This document shows positions 6,973 to 15,231 of a stretch of DNA of 48,498 bases, piece by piece (the first letter of the stretch is position 1; each line of letters starts with the position of its first letter). The notes beneath the pieces are model-generated. The model saw only the letters and a program-made list of their open reading frames with translations, searched no databases and was not told the origin of the DNA. The stretch comes from Clostridia bacterium. GTDB lineage: Bacteria; Bacillota; Clostridia; Christensenellales; Borkfalkiaceae. The position numbers and the translations under genes were made by a program. The stretch spans positions 1 to 48,498 of the forward strand of contig JAFQAQ010000016.1 in assembly GCA_017399945.1 (NCBI GenBank), read 5' to 3'.

Positions 6973-8535
6973 ATGAAAACCCCATACGTCTTTATAAGTT
7001 ACTCAACGAAAGACCAAGAACACGCAGACAAGGTATATGAAACGTTAACCCAACAGGGAATAAACTGTTGGATAGCAACCCACGATATTCACGGAGGCGA
7101 AAGTTTTGCAGAAGAAATCACAAGCGCAGTAAACGGTTGTAAAGCGTTTGTGTTTATCGTATCCCAAAACTCGGATAATTCTCCACACGTAGGCAACGAA
7201 CTATCACTTGCGTTTAGCGCAAGAAAAAAGATAATACCTTTTAGACTACACGAATTTGAACTATCAAAATCGAACACCTACTTTTTACAACAAGCCCAAT
7301 GGATAGACTTGTTTGAAGACGAAGACCTAGCGTATAGCGAATTAATAAAGGCGGTAAACCAAGCGTTAGAGTCAAAGGACGCTGATTTTAGCACGGTAAA
7401 AATAAAAACGGGTGGCAACAAAAAGATAGAAAACCAAATAAAAAGGGCGTATCTATCCCTAGAAGACGGTGATTTTTTAGAAGCCAAAAAACACGCAAAC
7501 GAAGCCTTAGACGTTAGTGCCGAATGTGCCGAAGCCTATTTAATCTATACTTTAAGTGATTTTAAGGTAACTAACAAACAGTCTTTAATAAAACACAAAA
7601 ACGACCTTTTATCGGATAAAAACTTTGCAAAAGCAATAAGATTTGCACAAGGGGAATTAAAAACTCAACTAGAAGAAATTAAACGCACATGGGCATATAA
7701 CACTGCACTCCCTTTGTTAAAAGATTTAACGGACGAGAGCAACTATAAAAAAGCAAAAAGTTTGTTAGAAATAGCAGGCGAGTATAACGGCGCGGAAAAA
7801 GCCGTTGACTCACTTGATAACGAAAGGGAACTACAATTAAAAGAATATAACTATAACGCCGCAATAAAACTACTAGACAAACTAACCGACGAAAGAAACT
7901 ATTCTCTTGCAAAAGATTTGCTAACTCGCGCGTCTAACTATAAAGACGCTAATTATTTATTAAAGAAAATTGAAAGTGATAGAAAAATACAAATTAAAGA
8001 ATTTTATTATAATGAAGCGAAAAAGTTTTTAGAGAATGGAGCTTATAGTGCTGCCAAAAGTTCTTTTACTTGGGCTTCTGGTTATAAAGATGCGGATGAA
8101 ATTTTATCAAATTTTGATAAAATTCAGAAAGAAAAAGAAACAAAAAACGACCTTCAAAACTTAATAAAACAAGTAGACTTTTTAAAGAGTGAAATTTTGT
8201 TATGGACTATTGTTAGTAGCGTTTTTATTTTTATAGGATTAATTTTATCTATTATTTTCTTGACTACGAGCGGTGCGGGCGTTATACCATTTGGTGGAAT
8301 ATATTTATTTGTTTCGCTTATATATTTTCTCTTTTTTGTTATTAAACTTCTTCTTATCCCAACAATAGAAGCGACGAAAAAGAGTGTAAAAATAAAAAAA
8401 ATTACAAAAAAAACCTACAAGAAATTTAATTGCAGAATTCTTCTTGGATGGGTGGTTTTAATCTTGTTAGTAGCAATAATCGTTGCGGTAGCAATCTTGT
8501 TTGCAGTTAGATTATCTTTTTTGATGAAGCATTGA
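6973..8535 (+). CDS. TIR-domain protein with helical repeats and C-terminal membrane segments
   Basis: The N-terminal 120 residues form a TIR-type domain: 'YVFISYSTKDQEHADKVYETL', 'GINCWIATHDIHGGESFAEEI', 'CKAFVFIVSQNSDNSPHVGNE' (E76 is the candidate NADase glutamate) and 'RKKIIPFRL'. Residues about 145-400 are alpha-helical, with three tandem units of about 50 residues (pattern YNxAxxLLxxLTDExNYxxAKxLLxxAxxYKDA). The C-terminus carries about three membrane helices (near residues 407-430, 435-465 and 490-515). TIR domains in bacteria often cleave NAD or act as scaffolds in anti-phage defence; here sensing through the repeats and a membrane anchor are inferred. The start has a GAGGAGA ribosome binding site. 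From about 7960 onward codons become visibly more AT-rich. Confidence 0.85.
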   Translation: MKTPYVFISYSTKDQEHADKVYETLTQQGINCWIATHDIHGGESFAEEITSAVNGCKAFVFIVSQNSDNSPHVGNELSLAFSARKKIIPFRLHEFELSKSNTYFLQQAQWIDLFEDEDLAYSELIKAVNQALESKDADFSTVKIKTGGNKKIENQIKRAYLSLEDGDFLEAKKHANEALDVSAECAEAYLIYTLSDFKVTNKQSLIKHKNDLLSDKNFAKAIRFAQGELKTQLEEIKRTWAYNTALPLLKDLTDESNYKKAKSLLEIAGEYNGAEKAVDSLDNERELQLKEYNYNAAIKLLDKLTDERNYSLAKDLLTRASNYKDANYLLKKIESDRKIQIKEFYYNEAKKFLENGAYSAAKSSFTWASGYKDADEILSNFDKIQKEKETKNDLQNLIKQVDFLKSEILLWTIVSSVFIFIGLILSIIFLTTSGAGVIPFGGIYLFVSLIYFLFFVIKLLLIPTIEATKKSVKIKKITKKTYKKFNCRILLGWVVLILLVAIIVAVAILFAVRLSFLMKH

Positions 8536-8557
8536 TATTATAAACCGATAAATGGTA

Positions 8558-8587
8558 ATATCCCCTAAACAATAAGGGGATATTTTT
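8558..8587 (+). terminator. Intrinsic terminator after the TIR gene
   Basis: ATATCCCCT (8558-8566) pairs with AGGGGATAT (8575-8583) around an 8-nt loop, followed by TTTT. It stands 22 nt after the TIR stop codon. Confidence 0.85.
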
Positions 8588-8790
8588 CTTTTTTGGTAGA
8601 GTAATGTTTATAAACTATTAAACTTTATACCTGAGTGTGGTGTGTTTATGTTATACGAATTTTAGAGTAGCATTGTACAATTTTAAAACCTAAAAATATT
8701 TTGATTCGCTTGTAAAGTGAGAAAACATTACTAGTGTAGATTGTCTTGTAAAAGCACTGTATTTAAATTTGTATGATTGTCATAAAAAAC
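8588..8790. other. AT-rich intergenic stretch without gene
   Basis: No convincing ORF or ribosome binding site was seen on either strand. The only structure noticed is a distant 10-bp inverted repeat, AGTAATGTTT (8600-8609) and AAACATTACT (8723-8732). Low sequence complexity makes this weak. Confidence 0.4.
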
Positions 8791-8819
8791 TTGAAATAAA
8801 GCCTAAAAAGTGCTATTAT
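8791..8819 (+). promoter_or_regulatory. Promoter of dtd
   Basis: TTGAAA (8791-8796) and TATTAT (8814-8819) are spaced by 17 nt, with an extended TG at 8811-8812. It lies 29 nt upstream of the dtd start codon. Confidence 0.7.
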
Positions 8820-8848
8820 AAACCCGAGAAGCAAAGGAGCGATAAATT

Positions 8849-9295
8849 ATGAAAGCAGTTGTTCAAAGGGTTTTAAGGGCAGATTTAAAGGTCGATGGCC
8901 AACTTGTATCCGAAATAGGCAAAGGCTACGTTATATTTTTGGGCGTAGGAAAGGGTGATACCGAAAAAGACGGCGATTATTTTATAAAAAAAATTCCGTC
9001 GCTCAGAATTTGTGAGGACGAAAACGGAAAGATTAACAAAAATATATTAGACGACGGGGGAGAAATCTTGTTAGTTTCTCAATTTACCTTGTTTGCAGAC
9101 ACTTCGCACGGCAATCGCCCGTCTTTTATAGAGGCTGAGATTCCCGAAAAGGCAAACCAACTTTACGAATACGTTGTAGATGGAATTGCAAAAACGGGCA
9201 TAACCGTTAAAAAGGGTGTTTTTGGTGCTGATATGAAGATAAATCAAGTAAACGACGGACCTTTTACGGTTATTATGGAAAGCCCTAAAAAGTAA
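8849..9295 (+). CDS. dtd: D-aminoacyl-tRNA deacylase
   Basis: The 148-residue protein matches Dtd in length and motifs: MKAVVQRVLRADLKV at the start, the catalytic 'LLVSQFTLFADTSHGNRPSF' segment, and the C-terminal 'GVFGADMKINQVNDGPFTV' with the cross-subunit GP motif (NDGP). It hydrolyses D-amino acids mischarged on tRNA, and glycine on tRNA-Ala, in the cytoplasm. An AAAGGAG ribosome binding site precedes the ATG. It is monocistronic, with its own promoter and a terminator shared with the convergent TSCPD gene. Dtd is often next to relA or other housekeeping genes in Firmicutes; here it stands alone. Confidence 0.96.
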   Translation: MKAVVQRVLRADLKVDGQLVSEIGKGYVIFLGVGKGDTEKDGDYFIKKIPSLRICEDENGKINKNILDDGGEILLVSQFTLFADTSHGNRPSFIEAEIPEKANQLYEYVVDGIAKTGITVKKGVFGADMKINQVNDGPFTVIMESPKK

Positions 9296-9307
9296 ATAAC
9301 AAAACAA

Positions 9308-9335
9308 AAAAGCCAAGCGTTTCGCTTGGCTTTTA
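9308..9335. terminator. Bidirectional terminator between dtd and the TSCPD gene
   Basis: AGCCAAGCG (9311-9319) pairs with CGCTTGGCT (9323-9331), flanked by A-rich and T-rich tracts, so it can end both convergent transcripts. The minus-strand gene stops within it at 9339. Confidence 0.88.
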
Positions 9336-9338
9336 ATT

Positions 9339-9593
9339 TTATAGTCCGTGTTTTTGTTTGTATTTAATAAGGGCAGTTGCAAGCTGGTCGGAACAAGATG
9401 TGTTGCTTCTGCATTTAATACCTTTAAGTTTTTCAATAACTTGGTCGATATGCATACCTTCAACGAGTTTAGCGAGCGCTTGAAGGTTACCGCTACATCC
9501 ACCGATAAACTTAACTCCGGTTAAGGTTTTGTCTTCGGTAACTTCAAAAAAGATTTGTCTAGAACAAGTTCCATAGGTGTTATAAATTTCCAT
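9339..9593 (-). CDS. Small TSCPD-domain protein (TIGR03905-like)
   Basis: The 84-residue protein has the cysteine pattern of the small TSCPD family: 'TYGTCSRQIFFEV', 'KFIGGCSGNLQALAKLVEG', 'GIKCRSNTSCSDQLATAL'. The signature TSCPDQLA is TSCSDQLA here. The domain is related to the C-terminal zinc-binding region of adenosylcobalamin-dependent ribonucleotide reductase, and the free-standing form is common in Clostridia with no settled function; metal binding is likely. It lies 29 nt downstream of the DUF4364 gene, with an AAGGAG ribosome binding site, and is probably cotranscribed. Confidence 0.88.
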   Translation of the reverse strand: MEIYNTYGTCSRQIFFEVTEDKTLTGVKFIGGCSGNLQALAKLVEGMHIDQVIEKLKGIKCRSNTSCSDQLATALIKYKQKHGL

Positions 9594-9622
9594 AAATCAG
9601 GTCTCCTTAAAAAAGCAAATAA

Positions 9623-10147
9623 TTAGTCAACTAAATTTTCGTATAAATTACGATAAACGTCCACGGCTTTTTCGCCCCATTTTTTATAAATATCCTTAGC
9701 CGTTTGTCTATTTGGAACTACAAGTTTAAGTTCCAAAATAGGCTGTGCCGGCTCGATAATTTTAAGATACACGGTATAAGTGCCGTCCTTATTCATGTAA
9801 TAATCGGCAACGCACTCTTGTTTTCTGCGATATTTAGCGCGATTATTTTTAACGAATAGGGAAATTTCTTCTCTGGTAGAAGCGGGGATATTGATAAAAA
9901 AGTTAGCAAGACAAATTCTGCCGTCGGTAGTAATAGTGTAAAGTGGTTCGCCGTTTCCACCTATATCGTAAATCCAACCGCAATCTAAAAGTTGTTTTAA
10001 GATAGGTTGGCAGTCCATATAAGCAAGCCAGTTGTTAGAAGAACAGCACATATCAAGCACCGTATTTTCAGATAACGGCACTTCCATTTTGTCAAACACG
10101 AAAAGTAGTGTTAACTTATTTAGAGACGAATCCCCTTTAACTTGCAT
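9623..10147 (-). CDS. DUF4364 family protein
   Basis: The 174-residue protein resembles the DUF4364 family common in Clostridia: an N-terminal winged-helix-like half ('LNKLTLLFVFDKMEVPLSEN', 'ILKQLLDCGWIYDIGGNGEP', 'LYTITTDGRICLANFF') and a C-terminal beta-rich half. The wing-helix pattern suggests DNA binding, but no target is known. Start with AGGAGA at good spacing. It heads a two-gene minus-strand operon with the TSCPD gene and is divergent from the operon at 10340. Confidence 0.85.
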   Translation of the reverse strand: MQVKGDSSLNKLTLLFVFDKMEVPLSENTVLDMCCSSNNWLAYMDCQPILKQLLDCGWIYDIGGNGEPLYTITTDGRICLANFFINIPASTREEISLFVKNNRAKYRRKQECVADYYMNKDGTYTVYLKIIEPAQPILELKLVVPNRQTAKDIYKKWGEKAVDVYRNLYENLVD

Positions 10148-10244
10148 GATTTTCTCCTAAAAAACCGATTAAACGGCAAATACAAACGAAAAGTTGGCTA
10201 ATGATAGATTAACACTAAAAACCCTTTTTGTAAAGAACTTTGAT

Positions 10245-10260
10245 AAAATTTGCAAATTTT
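10245..10260. promoter_or_regulatory. 16-bp perfect palindrome in divergent promoter region
   Basis: AAAATTTGCAAATTTT is a perfect dyad located between the divergent DUF4364 and 10340 operons, and its last base is the first base of a TTGACT -35-like hexamer (10260-10265). It is a plausible operator, perhaps for the winged-helix DUF4364 protein; that link is speculation. Confidence 0.45.
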
Positions 10261-10301
10261 TGACTAAAAAAGTTTATAAATTATAAAGTATGTGTTATAA
10301 T
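10260..10301 (+). promoter_or_regulatory. Promoter region of the 10340-13504 operon
   Basis: TTGACT (10260-10265) pairs with TATAAA (10282-10287) at a 16-nt spacing, and a better extended -10, TGtTATAAT, lies at 10293-10301 without a clear -35. Either would give a leader of about 30-45 nt before the TTG start at 10340. Confidence 0.55.
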
Positions 10302-10339
10302 TAGATAGTTAAAAGACAAAAGCCTAAGGAGGAAATGTT

Positions 10340-11149
10340 TTGAACAAAAGTAAAGAACTTTGCGCTTTTATTGAAGCGTCTGAGGAGTTGATTAACGGTA
10401 AATATATCCTTGCCGACGTAAAAGTGGCAGGTCTACTTAAAACCATTGCTCAGTCGGAAACTCTTCTTGCATTGTTTGAAAACGCGCTTATGGGCTTTGA
10501 TTACGAACAAGCGAAAACTCGTTACTATATTAAAAGTAGTTTTTCGGCTGATAAAAAAGAATTCGTTTTACCACAAACGTCAAAACTTATACTTGCGTTC
10601 GTGCTAAACGTACTTATGGACGTAGATTCAAAAAAAATTGTGTTTGGCGAATACCTAAACAAATACTTTTTTGAAGACGGAAGCTTTTCGGCAGGATACC
10701 AAAACTTCGTGCAAAAGATGATAAAACCTTTCGTTGAACAGGTAAAAACTCTTATGAACGGCATAATTGACGGTAAGTTGCAAGACCCAAAGGAAGCGCT
10801 TGTTGAAGAAGAACAAAAACGAGAACGCGCTTTTATCGACGAGCAAGAGCGTATTAAAAAAGAAGAAGAACTTTCCAAAAAATCTTATGGAGAAAGTCTT
10901 AAAGCGTTAAAGGAACTGCTTATAGACGACAAGGCAAGAATAAAGCAATCCAAACTATCCCAACAAGAAATTAACTCGCTTAACCTTATCGTAGATACCT
11001 TTGCAAACGCGCTTGATATCGCCGATAAAGAAGCAATTACCTACGCGTTCGTGTCATACGGATACGCGTCCAAGGTGCACAGGTCGGTTTTGGGCAAAAA
11101 AGAAAAAAAGGTCGAGATTTTAGTAAAGGAAATCATAAATGGACTTTAA
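10340..11149 (+). CDS. Conserved-looking hypothetical protein, TTG start
   Basis: I do not recognise this 269-residue protein. It looks soluble and alpha-helical, with a charged segment of likely coiled coil around residues 150-185 (EEEQKRERAFIDEQERIKKE) and no signal peptide or membrane helix. The start is TTG at 10340: AAGGAGG sits 7 nt upstream, whereas the nearby ATG at 10335 is closed by a stop after two codons. It overlaps the following Nudix gene by 11 nt, so translation is coupled, and the three-gene operon with NudF and TypA suggests a housekeeping rather than accessory role. Confidence 0.8.
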   Translation: MNKSKELCAFIEASEELINGKYILADVKVAGLLKTIAQSETLLALFENALMGFDYEQAKTRYYIKSSFSADKKEFVLPQTSKLILAFVLNVLMDVDSKKIVFGEYLNKYFFEDGSFSAGYQNFVQKMIKPFVEQVKTLMNGIIDGKLQDPKEALVEEEQKRERAFIDEQERIKKEEELSKKSYGESLKALKELLIDDKARIKQSKLSQQEINSLNLIVDTFANALDIADKEAITYAFVSYGYASKVHRSVLGKKEKKVEILVKEIINGL

Positions 11150-11663
11150 GGAGCAAACGGTTAATAAAAACTACGTTTACAAAGGTAAAATAATCAACGT
11201 TAGAAAAGACGATATTTTGCTACCCGACGGCAATCCAGCCGTAAGGGAAATCGTTGAACATAGCGGTGGAAGTTCGATTCTTTGTATAAAAGACGACCAA
11301 GTGTATTTAGTTAAACAATTTAGATACGCATACGGCGAAGAATTATGGGAAATCCCCGCGGGCAAATTAAACGAAGGGGAGCATCCTAAAACTACGGCAA
11401 TTAGGGAACTAGAAGAAGAAACTGGGCTTATTGCCGACAAAATAGAACTTATTTTTAAGGTATATCCCACCCCAGGTTATACGAACGAAATCATTTGGAT
11501 TTATCGTGCAGAAGGGTTTACTAAAACTAGTATGCATTTGGATAAGGACGAGTTTTTGACGGGTGAATGGATAAAACTCGACAAGGCCAAACAAATGATA
11601 GAAAGTGGAGAAATTAAAGACGGAAAAACGCTTATTGCACTGCAAAGCGTGCTAAACGGTTAA
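11139..11663 (+). CDS. nudF: ADP-ribose pyrophosphatase, Nudix family
   Basis: The 174-residue protein has a complete Nudix box (GX5EX7REUXEEXGU): it begins at GKLNEGEHPKTTAIRELEEE and continues TGL, at about residues 76-98, with the metal-binding REXXEE glutamates intact. A proline- and glycine-bearing 'YPTPGYTNE' motif about 16 residues downstream is typical of ADP-ribose hydrolases, which split ADP-ribose to AMP and ribose 5-phosphate. It starts inside the upstream gene (11-nt overlap) and is followed by TypA. Exact substrate specificity is from family resemblance. Confidence 0.9.
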   Translation: MDFKEQTVNKNYVYKGKIINVRKDDILLPDGNPAVREIVEHSGGSSILCIKDDQVYLVKQFRYAYGEELWEIPAGKLNEGEHPKTTAIRELEEETGLIADKIELIFKVYPTPGYTNEIIWIYRAEGFTKTSMHLDKDEFLTGEWIKLDKAKQMIESGEIKDGKTLIALQSVLNG

Positions 11664-11680
11664 TATAGGAGAGACTTACT

Positions 11681-13504
11681 GTGAAAAGAACGGACATCAG
11701 AAACGTTGCGATAATAGCGCACGTAGACCACGGCAAAACGACACTCGTAAACGAACTTTTAAAGCAGGGTGGAATTTTTCGCGACAATCAAGAAGTAATG
11801 GATAGAGTTATGGACTCTGGCGATCTTGAAAGGGAACGTGGAATAACTATACTTGCAAAAAACACGGCGGTTAATTATAACGGCATAAAAATTAATATAA
11901 TCGACACCCCAGGTCACGCCGATTTCGGTGGCGAAGTAGAACGCGTACTGAAAATGGTAAACGGCGTATTAGTATTGGTCGACGCGTGCGAAGGACCTAT
12001 GCCACAAACCCGTTTCGTAGTTCAAAAAGCACTTGAACTAAACCAAAAATTAATTATAGTAGTAAACAAAATAGACCGTCCGGACGCAAGGCTTACCGAA
12101 GTTCAGGACGAAATATTAGAACTACTTTTCGACCTTAACGCAAACGACGATCAAATAGAAAGTCCCATCGTTTTCTGTTCTGGAAGGACAGGAACTGCAA
12201 CCTTAGATTTTAATAAACCGGGCAGTGACTTAACCCCGCTTTTCGATGCGATTATAAACCATTTCGAGCCACAAGAAGTGGACGAACAAGGTCCTTTCCA
12301 AATGCTCGTTTCGTCAATAGATTACAACGAATACGTGGGAAGAATTGGTATCGGAAGAATTGAACGTGGTGTTGCTAAGGTTAATATGGACGTTCAAACT
12401 TGCAACTATAATATTACGGGCAAAGAAGCAAGGGGAAAACTAGTAAGCATTTATCAAATAGAAGGCTTAAATAGGGTTGCCGTTGAAGATGCAAAAGCAG
12501 GCGACATAGTTTGTATAAGTGGTTTAGAAAACCTTTCAATCGGCGATACCGTTTGTGCGCCCGATTGCCTTGAACCCGTGCCTTTCGTCAAGATAAGCGA
12601 ACCAACCGTAGAAATGACCTTTTCGGTAAATGATAGCCCGTTTGCCGGCAAGGAAGGCAAGTTCGTTACCACTAGACATTTAAGGGATAGATTGTTTAAG
12701 GAAATGCTTAAAGACGTTTCTTTAAGAGTAGAAGAAACTGACTCGGCAGACTCTTACCGTGTGTGTGGTAGAGGGGAAATGCATCTTTCAATCTTAATTG
12801 AAACGATGCGTCGTGGTGGCTACGAATTTCAAGTAGGCGCGCCAAAAGTAATGTATAAGGAAATAGACGGCGTTTTATGCGAACCTATCGAAAGATTGGT
12901 AGTAGACGTTCCCGAAGATAAGACGGGTACCGTGTTTTCTAGTATGGGCGTAAGAAAGGGCGAACTAATCCATATGGAATCTATCGGCAGTAGAATTCGT
13001 TTAGAATTTAAAGTTCCTGCAAGGGGCTTGTTTGGATACAAAAGCCAATTCTTAACCGAAACTCGTGGCGAAGGCGTGTTCAACACTTTGTTCTACGGCT
13101 ACGAAGAATTTAAGGGAGATATCGAACGCCGAACGACTGGTAGTTTAGTTGCCTTCGAAACGGGCGAAGCAGTGACTTACGGACTGTTTAACGCGCAAGG
13201 TAGAGGACAACTATTTATAGGCGCAGGCACCAAGGTTTACGAAGGTATGGTCGTTGGCGTATCGCCTAAATCGGAAGATATAAGCGTAAACGTTTGCAAG
13301 AAAAAACACCTTACGAACACTCGTGCTTCGGGTTCTGACGACGCGCTTAGATTGGAAACTCCAAAACTTATGAGTTTGGAAGAAGCAATGGAATTTATTA
13401 ACGACGACGAAATGCTTGAAGTAACACCCAAAAACGTTCGTATTAGAAAGAAAACTCTCGATACTGAAATGAGATTAAAAAGAAAAGCAAAAGGCTTAGA
13501 ATAA
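11681..13504 (+). CDS. typA: Translational GTPase TypA/BipA, GTG start
   Basis: The 607-residue protein has the GTPase motifs G1 AHVDHGKT, G2/G3 '[11 protein letters not shown]' and DTPGHADF, and G4 NKID, followed by domain II, the EF-G-like domains III and V and the BipA-specific C-terminal domain ('[20 protein letters not shown]' and '[20 protein letters not shown]'). The length and end match BipA. It binds the 70S ribosome and helps large-subunit assembly, notably at low temperature or stress. The start is GTG at 11681 with an AGGAGAG ribosome binding site 12 nt upstream. Last gene of its operon. Confidence 0.97.
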   Translation: MKRTDIRNVAIIAHVDHGKTTLVNELLKQGGIFRDNQEVMDRVMDSGDLERERGITILAKNTAVNYNGIKINIIDTPGHADFGGEVERVLKMVNGVLVLVDACEGPMPQTRFVVQKALELNQKLIIVVNKIDRPDARLTEVQDEILELLFDLNANDDQIESPIVFCSGRTGTATLDFNKPGSDLTPLFDAIINHFEPQEVDEQGPFQMLVSSIDYNEYVGRIGIGRIERGVAKVNMDVQTCNYNITGKEARGKLVSIYQIEGLNRVAVEDAKAGDIVCISGLENLSIGDTVCAPDCLEPVPFVKISEPTVEMTFSVNDSPFAGKEGKFVTTRHLRDRLFKEMLKDVSLRVEETDSADSYRVCGRGEMHLSILIETMRRGGYEFQVGAPKVMYKEIDGVLCEPIERLVVDVPEDKTGTVFSSMGVRKGELIHMESIGSRIRLEFKVPARGLFGYKSQFLTETRGEGVFNTLFYGYEEFKGDIERRTTGSLVAFETGEAVTYGLFNAQGRGQLFIGAGTKVYEGMVVGVSPKSEDISVNVCKKKHLTNTRASGSDDALRLETPKLMSLEEAMEFINDDEMLEVTPKNVRIRKKTLDTEMRLKRKAKGLE

Positions 13505-13513
13505 GACAAAGCA

Positions 13514-13540
13514 AAAACCACTCGAAAGAGTGGTTTTTTT
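13514..13540. terminator. Bidirectional terminator between typA and the AraC gene
   Basis: AAAACCACTC (13514-13523) pairs with GAGTGGTTTT (13528-13537) around a GAAA loop, with T-run continuing to 13540 and an A-rich tract on the other side. The convergent AraC gene stops at 13539, inside it. Confidence 0.9.
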
Positions 13541-14339
13541 ATTTTCTGTGCGCACTTGGCGTAACGCCAAAACGTTTTTTATATTCTTTAATAAAAAAGG
13601 AAGTGGTTTTATACCCGCAATGAATTGCTATTTGCTCAATAGTTGCCGTTGTACTTAAAACCAAGTCTCTTGCTTTTTCAAGTCGCAAATCAATAATTAA
13701 TTCAAACGGCGTTTTGTTTAACGCCTTTTTAAACGCCCTTATAAGATAACTCTTGTCAACGTGACAATGGCTAGCAATATCTTCTAAACGAATATTTTCG
13801 TGGAACTTACTTTTAATAAATTTCACTGCTAAATCCACAATTGAGTTTTTAGTTTCTAAAGAATGATATGCAATTTTTCTACTTCTTGCAAGAGCAGTGT
13901 AAAGAAGTTCCTCAACGAGAATTTTAACGTTTTTGTCGTTTTTGTCGGCGTAACTTATTATTTCCTCATAAACGTTTTTTAGAGTTACGATTTCGTCAAA
14001 ACTAATCACGTTTGGCAAAGTATTTAAAAAATCGTATGGTATCGGCTGTTGAATTTGCCCTTTAATATTTCTCGTATAACCCTCGGGATTGGTTTTTTGG
14101 CTAAAATCCAAGGTTAAAATATAAGAATCTTGCCACCCCCTTGCGCTAAGAACTTGACCGGGGAATCTAATGCACATATCTCCACGTTTTATATGATAAC
14201 TTTTATCGGCAATTGAATATTCTCTCCCGTTGGAAAGTTCGATGTCTATTTCAAAGTCCTTAACTAAACGCGTGCAGTAATTGTAATTTAAACTTTTTGG
14301 CGCAGTAAAGCGTTTACATTCTAACACCTTAAATTGCAT
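13539..14339 (-). CDS. AraC-family transcriptional regulator
   Basis: The 266-residue protein has an N-terminal sensing half (about residues 1-160) and a C-terminal AraC domain with two helix-turn-helix motifs ('RLEDIASHCHVDKSYLIRAF' and 'IEQIAIHCGYKTTSFFIKEY', ending 'KRFGVTPSAHRK'). It has an AGGAG ribosome binding site and is divergent from the SDR/lactonase/dehydratase operon at 14475, which it probably activates in response to a pathway sugar or acid. The N-terminal half lacks an obvious cupin HxH signature, so the effector cannot be guessed. Confidence 0.88.
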   Translation of the reverse strand: MQFKVLECKRFTAPKSLNYNYCTRLVKDFEIDIELSNGREYSIADKSYHIKRGDMCIRFPGQVLSARGWQDSYILTLDFSQKTNPEGYTRNIKGQIQQPIPYDFLNTLPNVISFDEIVTLKNVYEEIISYADKNDKNVKILVEELLYTALARSRKIAYHSLETKNSIVDLAVKFIKSKFHENIRLEDIASHCHVDKSYLIRAFKKALNKTPFELIIDLRLEKARDLVLSTTATIEQIAIHCGYKTTSFFIKEYKKRFGVTPSAHRK

Positions 14340-14360
14340 GTTCTATCTCCTATTACGATT

Positions 14361-14389
14361 ATTTTAACTCAAAAATATCAAAAAGTCAA
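14361..14389 (-). promoter_or_regulatory. Promoter of the AraC gene
   Basis: On the minus strand TTGACT (14384-14389) and TAAAAT (14361-14366) are separated by 17 nt, about 21 nt upstream of the AraC start codon. Confidence 0.65.
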
Positions 14390-14420
14390 TATAGTTGTAT
14401 AATATAGCCAATTTTGTTGC

Positions 14421-14449
14421 TTGTTAGAGTGCTTTTGTGATGATATAAT
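14421..14449 (+). promoter_or_regulatory. Promoter of the SDR operon
   Basis: TTGTTA (14421-14426) and a consensus TATAAT (14444-14449) are spaced by 17 nt, with an extended TG at 14441-14442. A weaker -35 with a strong -10 is what an activator-dependent promoter often looks like. Confidence 0.7.
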
Positions 14450-14474
14450 TATAAAAAACGCATAGAGGTTTAGT

Positions 14475-15230
14475 ATGAAAACTGTTTTAATTACGGGTGG
14501 AAATAGAAACACTGGTTACGGCATTGCGAAACTTTTTGCCGAGCGTGGTTGGGCTGTGATTATTACTTCAAGAAATCAAGAAAGTATTGACCAAGCCGTA
14601 AAACAACTTAAAGAGCAAACTAACGGCGTGGTTTTTGGTTTTGCGCACGACGTTCGCCAAACGAACAAGGTTGATGAACTTTTGCAAAAGGTTATGCAAA
14701 CGGGATATATTCCAGACAGTATAATCTTAAACGGTGCAATGCTTGGCATTGGGGTTGACCCATTGACCGTTCCTATTGAAGAATGGGAAGAAGTTTTGCA
14801 TTGTAACGTGGTTGGTAATTTTGCCGTTGCAAGAACGTTTGCAAAAGTTATGGTTGAAAAGGGCGTGCAAGGAACTCTCGTTTTTCTAGGCTCTGTTAAC
14901 TATCAAGATTGTAACGAAGGAAGAAGTTCTTACAACGCATCAAAAGGTGCGATATTATCATTAACTAAATCACTTGCAGTTGACTTAGGAAAATTCGGAA
15001 TTAGGTCGAATTGTCTTATGCCGGGTCCTATTCGCACGGATAGATATGATAAACTAACCGAAAAAGAAAGAGAATATCGTGATAAGTCCTTGCCTATCGG
15101 CAGGGTGTCTACCATTGAAGAAGTTGCAAAAGGCGTTTACTTTTTAGCCTCTGACGAATCGGGAAATATGACTGGTTCAGGCGTTATATTAGACGGTGGA
15201 ATGGACTGCTTAAACTCAGGCAGATATTAA
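14475..15230 (+). CDS. Short-chain dehydrogenase/reductase (SDR)
   Basis: The 251-residue protein is a classical SDR: nucleotide-binding 'LITGGNRNTGYGIAKLF' (TGxxxGxG), the 'YNASKG' active-site YxxxK near residue 155 with the preceding serine in 'LGSVNYQD', and the C-terminal 'GVILDGGMD'. It uses NAD(P) to oxidise or reduce a hydroxyl, and family members in similar operons act on sugars or aldonates. It is first of five tightly spaced genes with a lactonase and dehydratase, so oxidation of a free sugar to its lactone is a reasonable guess. The second glycine of the loop is replaced (GGNRNTG), still within family variation. Confidence 0.9.
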   Translation: MKTVLITGGNRNTGYGIAKLFAERGWAVIITSRNQESIDQAVKQLKEQTNGVVFGFAHDVRQTNKVDELLQKVMQTGYIPDSIILNGAMLGIGVDPLTVPIEEWEEVLHCNVVGNFAVARTFAKVMVEKGVQGTLVFLGSVNYQDCNEGRSSYNASKGAILSLTKSLAVDLGKFGIRSNCLMPGPIRTDRYDKLTEKEREYRDKSLPIGRVSTIEEVAKGVYFLASDESGNMTGSGVILDGGMDCLNSGRY

Positions 15231-15231
15231 T

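Noticed and set aside
8600-8732. 10-bp inverted repeat as ends of a small mobile element
   Set aside because: No target-site duplication or transposase and an AT-rich background make a chance match likely.
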